A DNA stretch of 64,000 nt from Bimastos eiseni (taxonomy: Eukaryota; Annelida; Clitellata; Crassiclitellata; Lumbricidae), in assembly GCA_959347315.1 (NCBI GenBank), contig OY365806.1, positions 20,554,747-20,618,746 of the forward strand. Reading direction: 5' to 3'. Positions within the stretch are counted from its first letter, which is position 1. Every line of letters starts with the position of its first letter. Made by a program: the position numbers and the translations under genes. Under the pieces are notes generated by a model. It saw nothing but the letters and a program-made list of their open reading frames with translations. It did no database searches and was not told the DNA's origin. Shown in pieces: positions 20,101 to 33,965 of this stretch.

Positions 20101-20127
20101 TATATATAGGCCTATATATATTAATAT

Positions 20128-20174
20128 ATGTGTGTGTGTGTAGGTGTGTACATGTGTGTGTGTGTGTGTGTGTA
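20128..20174. repeat. (TG)n microsatellite
   Basis: TGTGTGTGTG, a TAGGTGTGTACA interruption, then TGTGTGTGTG. It lies next to a TATATATA tract. Confidence 0.9.
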
Positions 20175-20719
20175 GCTTTCGAATTTTAATATAGCTTGAA
20201 CTTTGTTTAAGTTGTGAAACACGATTATTGCCTATATATATTAAATCTTTCATCGCTTAAATAGTTACTCTTTCTTTCGTTTGTCTTTTCATTTGTTCGT
20301 TCTTCGACTCGTTCGATTTGTTCGTTCAGTTATTTCTTTATCTACTAATGGGTTCATTTGCATGCATGGCTTCACGTGTTTACATAATAGGATACATGCA
20401 TTTATACGCATGAGTGACCGACCAGGCACAGTTATATTCAACAGCGCGTGATCGATGCATCGACTGGGACCAGTTCGTAGACCAGAGACAACAACCGTGG
20501 ATCTTCCGAGCAGCAACTACTGCTCATTTGGCACTTCTGCAGTCATTGTACGAAATGCTGTGTCTTGTACTCATTTCAATCTTTCGCGCCCTCTCTGCCG
20601 CCGTCTCCGTTAGGGTGCGGTCTGTTCCGCGGTCGCTTTTCCCGCAGGCAACAGCTGCTCTGCGTTTCCATTCACTCCGCTCGATGCCAGTTGTCTCACC
20701 GCCGTTCTCCAGTTGACGG

Positions 20720-20980
20720 ATATCGCGAGAGAGCAAACGGATAAGCATCAACAGAAGGAGTTGCACCAGTTGCAGCGACAGCAACAGAAGTGACAACAGC
20801 TGATGCAACAGTTGCACAAGCGCTGAAGGAATCAACACCATCAGACAGGAAGACAGTCGACATTCGCCGCTTCCTGGATTGGATCGTATTCAGTGACGTA
20901 TTGGTGGATGTCGATGGAAAACTCTCTCTGGACTTTCTAAGTGAAAAGAAACGTCGGTCTACGGAGACCTTACTTATGTG
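20720..20980 (+). pseudogene. Gln-rich fragment, possible retroelement gag remnant
   Basis: The forward frame reads REQTDKHQQKELHQLQRQQQ, a stop, QQLMQQLHKR, a stop; another frame continues RKTVDIRRFLDWIVFSDVLV. Gln-rich heptad-like starts occur in some Gypsy gag proteins, but no zinc knuckle, protease or RT follows. The part from 20892 is one arm of the perfect 23-bp inverted repeat. Weak assignment. Confidence 0.25.
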
Positions 20981-21253
20981 ACTGACTGTACATCGAAAAC
21001 GGAAGCAAACATGACCCGAAACCTAACAGATCTTGAGATAAACTCGACGAATACGAGCAAAGTCTATAATTTCTATCGGGTAAGCTTCAACTGATTACCT
21101 GCTTTATCTGCCAACTTCTGTTACACAACAAAATGCGGGTCATAATAATCAGTTAACTTCATAATATTGCATTTCACATAATGCAAAGATACCACCCACC
21201 AATCGTGATCTATTACACAAAATATCTAACTCGACATCCACCAATACGTCACT
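20892..21253. repeat. Perfect 23-bp inverted repeat with 316-bp spacer
   Basis: The left arm (20892-20914) starts AGTGACGTATTGGTGG. The right arm (21231-21253) is its exact complement and ends CCACCAATACGTCACT. Neither arm is simple sequence. Confidence 0.9.
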
Positions 21254-21833
21254 AAATAAGTATATATATATAGATTTATATTTAGCTATAAATGATTGAA
21301 ACGCTTGCAAATTGCTTCTGTCTATGAGTTGTGTTTAAATGGCAGAATTAAGCCACATTTATATTGTGAGATAGTCCGTATTAATTGAAGTGAAGACCAA
21401 ACGAGGTTATACCGGACAACAGAGGTTCCGTGAATATAAAATATATTTAGGCCTAACCCAAACTAACGAAACATATTACCAGAAGAACAGAATACGCTCA
21501 AATTCCTCTAGCTCTGAAGACTATGGTATAAACTTGGCCATATTAAAGAAAATGCAACTCGTTTGGTCTAAATGAACACGTAACCTGACAGTCTATAAGT
21601 ATAGAATTATTAGAGGTCCTATTCTAGTCTAATGTATACCTTACGGAATCCTTGGCCTTTGTCTTTATACCAGACAACAGAGGTTACATGTATAATATTA
21701 TGTGCACTCTATATAGTATAGTGCAAGTTGTCTAATGGCGTATACTCTTACCGATAGAATGCCGGATGCCAAGGACTCTAGGTTACCGCCACTTTTGCCA
21801 CAGTCAAGCAAACAGAAGCCTTATATTAACAAC
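21254..21833. other. No recognisable gene
   Basis: AT-rich. ACCGGACAACAGAGGTTCCGTG (about 21411) and ACCAGACAACAGAGGTTACATG (about 21672) repeat as a short dispersed pair of about 20 bp. A 61-codon frame (21390-21575) is unrecognised. Confidence 0.45.
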
Positions 21834-21866
21834 ATAAGATAAACATATAAAATATGTTTATCTTAT
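21834..21866. repeat. Perfect 15-bp stem-loop
   Basis: ATAAGATAAACATAT, loop AAA, ATATGTTTATCTTAT. AT-rich hairpin of unknown role. Confidence 0.9.
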
Positions 21867-22104
21867 ATTATTTGAAGCTCTACATCCTAAGTAATGCATG
21901 CGAGGAAAGCATTCTCTCTTTAAGGGCAGATTATTATTGTCCACTGGGTAAAGAATGGTTGACTCGAATTTGAAATATTTTATAACCGAACATAATGCAA
22001 TAGCAAGAATGGCTAAAATGAAAACGATACGACGAGCATCGGAAGCGGAAGCTAAAAGGCAAAGAAAACTATTTTCCAACTGAGCAATACCAATCCATCG
22101 ACAA

Positions 22105-22250
22105 AGACTATCCTTTAGGCTAGAGACCAACCTCCGATAAAAGACCATTTTAAGGCAGAGACTATCCTTTGACTAGAGACCATCTCCGATAAAATACCAT
22201 TTTAATGCAAATACCTTCCTTTGGCTATATAGACCATCCTCGATGGGTCT
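22105..22250 (+). repeat. Three-copy tandem repeat, about 52 bp unit
   Basis: Units begin near 22105, 22159 and 22210. Each carries a TATCCTTT.GGCTA-like block, GAGACCA, CTCCGATAAAA and CCATTTTAA.GCA. The third is the most degenerate. Confidence 0.75.
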
Positions 22251-23284
22251 TAGACCATCCCTTGGACAACCTGGCGACTTGTCCTGCCTAAAACAGAGGG
22301 AGATTTTGTCAGAGGGGGTTTATGTCAGAGGGTTTTGTCCTACAACCAATATAACTGGACGCTGCATGAGACGCTATTGAGACCAAGCAACGAAACATAA
22401 CGATAACAGTCAAATAAGGTTTTAGCCGTCCGCCAAACCACAACATAAGTGGCAACTAACGTGAAAATATACAAGTAAATACATATATTCGGACGCTGGG
22501 GGCGAGCATCCGAGTAAAAGATTAATCAGCCTTTTCTCGCCAGACGATTCAAGACCAGCATCAATCAGATCTGCTTCCGCGTAACAAGAGGATATATATT
22601 TTAGATGTTGCCAAACTTAGTGAAGGACGTGTTAAACAGGAAGCACGGGATAGAATTAAAGAAGCTTGCTCCACCCACGCTGTTTGAAAACCCAAAAACT
22701 GGTCAGTGTGCTTCCGAATGAGTCAAAGACGATTTAAAAACTTCTATAGTTCAGATACCGCATCGTTCGATGTTGTTCTGTATAGCGGTAAGATGAGAGG
22801 CTGTGCGAAACTTGAGTATAAAATGTTTTACAGGTGTGCGTGACAAAAGTGGTTAACGCAACAGAGGCTGATCCTTCGGCATCGTCAAGGAAATAAGTCT
22901 ATATAATTGACAAAGAGAGTCAGAAACGGGTCATTGCGCTTCAGACTATAATTCGCTGCCAGATTGAGAAACTGACCCAACGGACCGTGTAATGAGGTCA
23001 CGAAATGAACTGATTTCGTGGATAACTATCGTATAGGAGCTTGAGTGGAACTCTGGGGAGTATATGAACGACTCATTGGCTGGCGAAACTCGAATGGCGC
23101 AATTAAAAAGATAACAAGAAGATAGATCGACCAGTCTTTCAAGATAAGAACTACGAGAGTCCACAGCAAAATTTGACCATGCAGATTACTGAAGTTGTCT
23201 GAAGACATGCAGAACTTCCTATGAAGATATACAGACAGAGATATGAAGACATACAGGACTGTCAATCAATCAATAAATCAAAAA
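22251..23284. other. No recognisable gene
   Basis: Unique-looking sequence. A short forward stretch around 22608-22700 reads as LPNLVKDVLNRKHGIELKKL but shows no recognised domain. Confidence 0.4.
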
Positions 23285-23345
23285 TACTAGAAATGGCGCC
23301 CCTTCAAGATATCTACTCATCTACTCACAGGCGCTCCCGGCCTAA
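23285..23345 (-). mobile_element. LINE 3' tail fragment
   Basis: GGCGCC..TTCAAGATATCTACTC..GGCGCTCCCGGCC is the inverse of the tail seen after the LINE relic at 28130-28470 (GGAGCGCTTCTGAGTAGGTT..GCGCTATATAAAT). Confidence 0.55.
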
Positions 23346-23840
23346 CCCTCGGCTGAAAAGGATAGTTTTAAAATAGGCGTAAAATGAAGATGATGAGTTC
23401 TTAGGTAGGAGAAGGAGAGCTCTATGGGAAGTCCACTCCATACGGTAGATCTGTACATGAAGATAATATACAAACGGTGATATGAAGATATACAGACAGA
23501 GATTTAAAGACAGACAGACAGGGAATGGTCAATCCTGGACGTTCACTAGGAGTGAGGCTGATATCTATATACATATATATATATATACATGTATATGGAG
23601 CGACAGTTTTTTTCGCACAAAGTGGGATTGACCGTGATGTGTATTATTTTCAATGTCAAATTAGGTTCGAGTCTCCTCTTGGACCCTAGGAGTTATGACC
23701 AGACTGCGATGACTACAATCGTATGGGGCAAATCAATGAAGTAGTGCTCAACGCTTCAGTTATCACTGCAGCTAACAATTCCAGAGCCTTCTTTCATTAG
23801 GAAGTCTACGCAACCGATAGTAGCTTTATATTCGCCGCAA

Positions 23841-24115
23841 ATGCTGGACTTCTTGATTGGATCGATCAATGTCACTTCGGTAGCCCTGTTTAGGCCGTGT
23901 TACCGTCATTCCCCTTTTATCTGTTCCGTCATTCATCTTCCTGACTCGACCTCCAAATTGTCAAAATCATCTGCTGCAACTGTTGGCTCGTCAAAAATCT
24001 CTATGTCGTGTGTCTCGAGTGGGAGCCTTTTTTCTTTTATCTTGGCTGCATGAGCTTGGAGCGCTTGTGAGTAAGCTCCTGTAAAGGCGCTTTATAAATG
24101 CTCTGAATGAATGAA
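23841..24115 (+). pseudogene. LINE 3'-end relic with GAAT tail
   Basis: The end reads SLFSFILAA-stop-ALERL-stop in one frame, equivalent to the FFFSRGWERF stop of the 28130-28470 copy. The tail follows: GGAGCGCTTGTGAGTAAGCT, then AAAGGCGCTTTATAAATGCT and CTGAATGAATGAA. The upstream part is too diverged to align by eye. Confidence 0.6.
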
Positions 24116-24909
24116 CCAGCCGGACCTGATCCGTTCTTGGACTAGGCTGACAATACGCGAAGGCAAATTGGATCCATTTCTTTGATTTAGTGATTGCAGT
24201 CATGTGTGCGTGTGTGTGTGTCTGTGCATCCAAGATATGGTGCTCGTGATTTAACTGTTTCACGACCCCGATTACAGATTTGGATCATCAAACGTAAATA
24301 TAATGCAATGCAGCAAAGCAATTGATAGGAGAATGGAAGCATCGTTAGTGCATAACTACTTCTTTAGTGCTTTGCCAATTTCCAATGCAACTGCTAAGAT
24401 AAATGTAATAGTTGGAATTCGATTTTAATGTTGTATCTATGCAGTAGGAGCCTATGCATAACGCATATGGACCTGTTATTATAAATGATGGGTAAATGCT
24501 CAAAGCAATGCTTATTCGCCGGACGTGTGCATATATGTATATGTATATGCATGAAGTTTGTTTAGCTCGTGAGCGTGTCATGTGCTGAGCCGTATTAACC
24601 TTTTTTAGGCTCGTTTCAAAAATAAAGTGGAGTCCCCTTAGATGCTTGCACACAGAAACATGAAATAATGTAGGTCTAATTCTAATCGTCAAAATGACAG
24701 TTTTTTTTACATGAAGTCGATAAATGTTTACAATAGACAAAACTTACAAAGTCAACCATTACTATTATACTATATCGAGTGTTACATGCGTATCAAGCTG
24801 GTATTGTTATAGATAATCTGATTGTTAACCAAACTAGATTTTAATTAAAATTTAATCGAAAGGTGATTCAGTGCGTAAACTACATTTTACTCACTCTGTG
24901 CTGTATAAA
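24116..24909. other. No recognisable gene
   Basis: This includes GTGTGCGTGTGTGTGTGTCTGTG (about 24202) and an ATATATGTATATGTATATGCAT tract (about 24530). No coding homology. Confidence 0.45.
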
Positions 24910-25440
24910 AATCAGAAAATTCTCGACGACGGGACTTTGATGCCGAGAAAGAATCAATAATATCTTGAAAATCAAGGCTTCGAACGATTTCGGATTCAAT
25001 GTATAATGTCCATTAGTGTTAGGGTGCTTAAACTTTCTTGACCCATGGTTGATCTGACAGCATTTTAATTCGTTTCAGATGACTTAATGATCGTTCACTG
25101 CTGCAGTTAGAAACTGGCAAAGTTAAGTAAATGTGCAAAGCAACATACACGTTCAAAAATCCGATCTGTAGGTTCAATTCATTCATCAATTTTAACATCT
25201 GCAGTGGTGTTTTCCTTGTCGGTGATGAGCGAAGTTCTTTCAGAAATGTTTTCCGCTGAATCGACTCATCGCAGATTCATCGGTGACATCATCAGAGTAG
25301 AATTCCACAAACAACTTTGTTTTCCATAGAACCTCTACAATGTTAAGATCTTTTAACAAATTGATCGATTGCGCCACGCTGGCATTCTGCTGCCTTTTCA
25401 AAAAGAAGTCTCTTATGGCGCCTCTGTACGCCAGATTCAA
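24910..25440 (-). pseudogene. hAT transposase C-terminal relic (ZMYM1-like type)
   Basis: The minus strand begins LAYRGAIRDFFLKRQQNASV and SINLLKDLNIVEVLWKTKLF. After a frameshift it gives RSSPTRKTPLQMLKLMNELN, GFLNVYVALHIYLTLPVSNC and SSERSLSHLKRIKML, then (shifted again) RSTMGQESLSTLTLMDIIH and an FSASKSRR-like tail. The run of L-P-V-S-N-C-S-S-E-R-S-x-S-x-LK and the following R-S-T-M-G-Q-x-x-L block are diagnostic of the hATC dimerisation region of ZMYM1-like hAT elements. No BED/TTF finger or first Asp block is seen. At least two frameshifts are present. Confidence 0.8.
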
Positions 25441-25960
25441 ATTTCTTCATTGTTAACTATGGTAGACTTAATTAATTTTCTGTAACTACTGACTGTAATT
25501 ATATCTATCTTTTATTGAAATTTTAGATAATTGATTAATTTAATTCAGCCCCACTTGCGCAAATAGAGTCAATGTGTAGCTACTAGTTATGGCCAAAACC
25601 TCAAATCGAGCAAAAAAGATTTTGTTTATTTACCTAGGCCAATTCTAGCCTAGGTGCAGTATTACTTTCTAGGCCATGAACTATCTTCTATTTTAGCCAA
25701 CAAATTGTCAACGTTAATTCGTTGTCAGTTTGACAGTAGGCCCTTAATTTGTAAATTTACGGGTAGGTCCGTTTCAATTGAAACATTTGCAACATGGTTA
25801 ATACGGCACTGGTCATGTGCTAGTACCATTGAAGAGTTGTTCTTTTAGATTATGGTTACTCTTTGAGGGACAGTGTAGAACTATCTCTAAAAGAGCAAAT
25901 TCTCTGGATTTTTTTATCGGCAGATAAATCGTGACATTAACAGAATGAAAGATGATAGAA
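25441..25960. other. No recognisable gene
   Basis: AT-rich. A 64-codon frame at 25654-25848 is unrecognised. Confidence 0.45.
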
Positions 25961-26200
25961 TACAAACTTCGAACACTCTTTTTTTAATAATGGAGGGAAC
26001 AAATGTAAACGGAAGACCACAGAGAGAATGGACCGAAATCCAAATTGAGGACATTGATGATTCCGATGGAATGAGTCTCCAAGAGTTGAGTTTCGCTGCA
26101 ATGAACAGAGAGGTGTGGAGAGATGTGGCCCGTAAGGCATCATACACGTACGCGGGCGTTCAACCCATGGTTGTTGATGGATAAATTGATTGATTGAAAA
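25961..26200 (+). pseudogene. LINE ORF2 C-terminal relic
   Basis: The frame reads NVNGRPQREWTEIQIEDIDD, then MSLQELSFAAMNREVWRDVA and RKASYTY. It matches the tail of RTE/jockey-type ORF2 proteins (GRP-x-x-x-W ... L-x-x-A-x-x-R-x-x-WR-x-x-V). It is intact for about 75 codons to TAA 26182-26184, then ends in TTGATTGATTG, a plausible 3' simple repeat. Confidence 0.7.
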
Positions 26201-26694
26201 TCGTGACTTCCCGTGGCTGCTCTGCCTAGCCCCACCCCGGAATTTCGCTTCTGTTCGTTTCCAATTGCGTTATTGATATAAAGCCGCTGGGATCCGTGCG
26301 CAAATGTAATACTGAAATGCGCTGTCCAAATCCGATGCTAAAGTGAATAAAAAAGGATGTTTGATGCTAATAGAGTAAAAAAAATTGCTTAGTTATAATT
26401 ATTTTCAATGCATCAACAGCTCTTACGAGTGGATCATGTTTTGCAATAATAGAGACATGCTTTTTCCATCTGACTGATAGCTGGGTACACAACGCCTCTG
26501 GGGAGGGGGCCTCGTAAGACGCGCCATTTTAATGCACAAGAGTTCTGTTACATTAGATTACAGCGACTCTCTTTGAACCGTGCCAATGAATAAAATATTG
26601 GAAGTCAGTATTTATTTACCGACCGTCAACGGATGGATATGCTGGGTTCAATAATGGAACAATGAGGCAATAACATTGTGCGCGTATGTATGCA

Positions 26695-26775
26695 CGTAGC
26701 CAGGATTGGGTCGGAAGCGCTTCTGAGTAGATGTCTTGAAAGGGTGCTATGTAAATCCTAAAAATAAATAAAATG
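26695..26775 (+). mobile_element. LINE 3' tail fragment
   Basis: GGAAGCGCTTCTGAGTAGAT, GTCTTGAAAGGGTGCTATGT, AAATCC, AAATAAATAAA. Same tail family as 28400-28470. Confidence 0.6.
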
Positions 26776-27639
26776 TAAGTATCGATGGTCTTAATACAGC
26801 ACGTTTTTATTGACCAACCATGGCGCAGCAGCTCAATGACTATCTTACGTCATTGCGTGTTTTCTCAAGAGAATTAAATGCAACAGCATATATGCAGCGA
26901 ACGTCTGTTCCAAGAGATGGGTCCAAGACGTGAGAAGGTTTGATAGGCTCGAGGAAATGTCTGGAGGGGCGTCACCTGCATATCTCCGAAATCGGAAAGC
27001 GTAACAATCGCTGCAGCACAGGTCAGGCTTGATACGGGCACATCCATGTAAATCTCCCATTATGTTTCGGTACCGGTCAGACGAACGAAGCCCGCTACAG
27101 GTGAGAGCCTTGCACTTTATAAATTCTTTCCTCAACTGGAAGCCCAATGGCACAGCATGTTCGTCGTGTGATCGTCTCCACGAGCGAAATCACTAGACAA
27201 CGAAGCCGGTGGCTAATGGTCCGTCGGACGATGCAGTTGACGACGGACTGAAGCCGATGCTTTATGAATTTCGACAGGCCTTCGAGGAATGGAATTAGAA
27301 ATAACTGAAGCGTGTCTGAATAGATGAATGTACTGTTGTCTCTGGGGAATGCAAGACAGGCACATAAATATCGCAACGATGGTTGGTTTCAAAGCCAGGC
27401 GCTGAACGACCAGCGCATTGACATAGCCGAACCTAATGGAAGACTTTATAAATGGTCAGACATGAATTGTTCTTCATTGACCGCAACAACAAAGACGCGA
27501 AATGAAGGCTCCTACTGCAACCGACGATGGGCATTTTGCACCTATTGTTGATTATAATCAGAAATGACGACCTTACAGTTTATTCGCTAATCTTCAAGAG
27601 CTAACAGTCCCAGCCTGTGTGCACATGTACATGTATATA

Positions 27640-27640
<1 letters not shown>
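26776..27640. other. No recognisable gene
   Basis: Two overlapping minus-strand frames (26845-27153 and 27095-27376) have no recognisable domain. Composition is more balanced than the surroundings. Confidence 0.4.
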
Positions 27641-27670
<30 letters not shown>

Positions 27671-28130
27671 TGTATGTATGTATGTATGTATGCGTGTATG
27701 TATGTATGTATGTATGTATGTATGTATGTATGTATGTATGTATGCATGCATGTATGTATGTATGTGTGTATGTATGTACGCATTTATGTATGGATGCATA
27801 CATGTATGTATGTGTATGAACATATGTGTGTGTATATGTATGTATATTTGTATGTATGCATGCATGCATGTATGTACGAATGTATGTGTGTATGTATGTG
27901 CGCATTTAGATATGTATGCATACATGTATGTATGTATGTATGTATGTGTATGAATATATGTGTGTGTATATGTATGTATGTATGTATGCATGCATGTATG
28001 TATATATGTGTATGTATGTATGTATGTATATTAGTATGTATGTATGTATGTATGTATGTATGTATGTATGTATGTATGTATGTATGTCTGTATCCATGTG
28101 TATGAATATATATGTGTATGTAGGCATGTA
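27641..28130. repeat. (ATGT)n microsatellite, about 490 bp
   Basis: Long TATG tetramer runs with interruptions (GCATGCATGC, GTGTGTATATG, TGAATATATGTG). Two halves look like an internal duplication: the CATACATGTATGTATG..TGTATGAA.ATATGTGTGTGTA block occurs near 27797 and 27928. All long frames here are repeat artefacts. Confidence 0.95.
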
Positions 28131-28470
28131 TGTAGCTGCTCTTGTTTCTCGTTACATTCTTGGTTGTGCTCCATCTTACTTGCGTGATCTCTGCTGCCCA
28201 GTGTCTGACGCTGCATCGCATCGGGTGCTTCGCTCTGCGACGAGGGGTGAGCTTCTAGTTCCGCGTGCTCTCTTGGTTATTAGGCAGCGCCGTTCTTTCT
28301 CGGTTGTCGGCCCTTCATTGTGGAATGAACTCCCATTTCAGCTCCACTCATCGCTCGTGGCCCAATGTCAAGTTTTTACAAGTCCCTCAAGACCTTTTTC
28401 TTTAGTCGTGGCTGGGAGCGCTTCTGAGTAGGTTTCTTGAATGAGCGCTATATAAATTCTCAGAATGAAT
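28130..28470 (+). pseudogene. LINE ORF2 C-terminus and 3' tail
   Basis: The frame reads LVSRYILGCAPSYLRDLCCP, SDAASHRVLRSATRGELLVP, then IRQRRSFSVVGPSLWNELPF. After one frameshift it gives FYKSLKTFFFSRGWERF and a stop. This is the classical CR1/L2-like ending (APSYL-x-D-L ... LR-S ... R-x-FSVVGP-x-LWN-x-LP ... FK-x-x-LKT-x-FF). The tail is GAGCGCTATATAAATTCTCA then GAATGAATGAATG. It abuts the (ATGT)n array at its truncated 5' end. Confidence 0.85.
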
Positions 28471-29127
28471 GAATGATTATCGAAAGGAGGCACTTGTCTC
28501 CTTATTAACTTGGTTCACCAGGTAATAAGGAGGAGCGTGTCGAAGGATGGAACTGGTTTTATTATAGTGTAGGGTTAATGAGGACAAAGACTTGTTTTTG
28601 CCATAACAGTCGGTCGATTGAGCGTATAAGACGAAGAGAAGTGGTGCATGACGGCAGATGGTCGAAGTCACGCAAGATCTTCTCAGGAGCCTTGTTTTTA
28701 TGCAACGGGCAGATTAATACGAGACCTTGAGCTCAACCCGAGCAAAAAAAGAGGAGTCAATGAGTGTGGCTGAAGATGAAAACAGATTATGTCGGACGGG
28801 TGATGTAGTTGGGCCATATATCAGAGACAAACATTTGCAAGACCAATCAAGATTTAATTACATAAATCGATTTGTGAGCAGATGAGGACATAGACAACAG
28901 AGGGTGACAGACAGAGGAGGAGACTGAGCGACAGATTACTCTAAGGCGCCTCAGGTGGAAGTAGGAAGATTGCGCAAGATTGGCAAAAATTTTGTTCAGA
29001 AATGGTTAGCGTGCTATCCAGCACTACGCCATGGTCTCGGCATGCGACCAGTATGTGACACGAGTACAAGTGAGTCGAACGAGTAGGAAATGCAGCGATT
29101 GAATCTTGTCAATGTGGTAGACCTACA
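28471..29127. other. No recognisable gene
   Basis: Mixed composition, purine-rich around 28880-28930. No recognisable coding. Confidence 0.45.
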
Positions 29128-29438
29128 CAGGGCCGTTCTAAGGTCGTCGTAGGTCCTAGGCACTCTTTCATACACCTCAACTACTGCCTTGCACAAAACA
29201 TTAAACGTGTAAACCTACACAAACACATTCACAAAATGTTTCAAAAGTTATTCACTTTCTACTTTGAATTTAATAAGTTTGCAATTTCTTCCTCGTTACA
29301 GTTCAATGATTAAACTTTTTTCAATTACTCAATATCCCTCTTTTCATTTTTATATTTCTAAAAATGTCTAAAAAATTTCTTAGGCCCTGATAACTTTGTT
29401 GGTCCTAGGCACTGTGCCTACTGGATAAGATGGCCCTA
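29128..29438. mobile_element. hAT-type MITE
   Basis: The left end CAGGGCCGTTCTAAGG and inverted right end TAGGGCCATCTTATCC are imperfect TIRs. Both are followed inward by GTCCTAGGCAC (29151 and 29402). It is 311 bp with an AT-rich core. The 8-bp duplication is not clear. Confidence 0.6.
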
Positions 29439-32675
<3,237 letters not shown>

Positions 32676-33544
32676 TATTAATAATTATTTGTTGTGACTC
32701 TAAAACCCAATTATTAGGTCTAGGTTAGACTGAGTGCTCCTCAAGACTCCGTTCTCTGACTTTTCTTAAATTTTATGCTGCATAGGCTATGCGAAGGCGA
32801 AGTGATATCTGCTCACTTTTCCCGCTGCAGTCCCAGCGTTCGCTATATATGACGTGGACGTTATGACGTCAGGCTCTTACCGGAATAATTCGATTATGGT
32901 TTTGCTTAGATGCGTGCACTAAAGTTTGACTCTCTGCCGTGCATGCGCCCGCAACGATGCTATTGCTCAATTCGTCAACGGACATTCGTTCTGTCAATAT
33001 TTTGACCTGGAAGTGAAGCCGTGAAGTGAAAGATTAAGCTCCCGTAATCTGTCACGAGAATTGCTGCTTCTGCCATAGAGGTCCAGGGAGAAACAAACAA
33101 ATGTTGGAATCCGATTTCTTCTGTTCTACTTATAGTTTTTTACTGTGTTCTATTTTCTTGGTTATAGTAAATTGTTGTATCCATCTTTTTATTGTCATTA
33201 CATTATTGCTTATAGCATCAGTATAATATATTTCAATGGTGGTTGTCACTTAGCAAATATGTCAGATCCTTTGATTAATCTTGAGAGAGAAGACGAAATA
33301 GAAGAGCAAGACTGCCGAGAAGGCAACGTGAGGACAAGAAGACTATTTTCTTGTCAAGTCAGTAAGCTTCAGTCGGAACCAGAACTGATATGTCAGCAAT
33401 TAACTGCTATGGCCAGACTCAAATGACATAGAGCTTAGTAGTTTTGACGGGAAGCCAGGCTGGAATGACTGACAGATTTTATTCAATTACAGGAAGCCAG
33501 AAAAGTCTTGAGACTGTGACAAATAAACGGCCCTAAAAGACTCA
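32676..33544. other. No recognised gene
   Basis: A 93-codon frame at 33145-33426 contains an acidic stretch (LEREDEIEEQDCREGN) but no domain I recognise. Confidence 0.35.
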
Positions 33545-33965
33545 TCTTGCAGATTGAGTCAGTTAGAATCCCTATCTTTCATAGTTCCGGAAGGAAATAA
33601 GTATATTGTGAAGTCAAACGAATACAAGGAGCCCGTGCACCTTCTTGTACTTTCATATAAGCGAGAGAATAAAAAACACATGCCGAAGATTACCGATTCC
33701 AGGATAGAACGACGAATACTGCAAGCTCTATTAAGTTGCCCTCGACTCCTCCTGAATTCCTCCCTCTTGCGACCTCACAACATCAGAAAACCCATGGTTA
33801 TCTTTAAAGCCTCCAAGATTGTCAGATCACAAACTCAGAGGAAAATTAAGATGTTATTAATCAACCGTAGCACATATTTAGGGCTACATTGACACCCCGA
33901 TTCATCTGATCTTACACCTTCAATTCTCGCCCCACCGACACCCATTTTAACAGCTGCTCCGCCCC
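33545..33965 (+). pseudogene. Probable LINE 3'-end relic
   Basis: The tail CCGACACCCATTTTAACAGC (about 33931) matches the tail after the LINE relic at 8250-8565. The upstream 112-codon frame (33554-33892) is basic and does not itself show RT motifs, so the assignment rests on the shared tail. Confidence 0.35.

Noticed and set aside
20720..20980. Gypsy-type retrotransposon
   Set aside because: Only a Gln-rich stretch is seen; no LTRs, zinc knuckle, protease or RT nearby.
27587..28221. Frames of 60-170 codons rich in Y, M, V, C or I, H, T
   Set aside because: By-products of the (ATGT)n tract; only the segment after 28130 has LINE homology.
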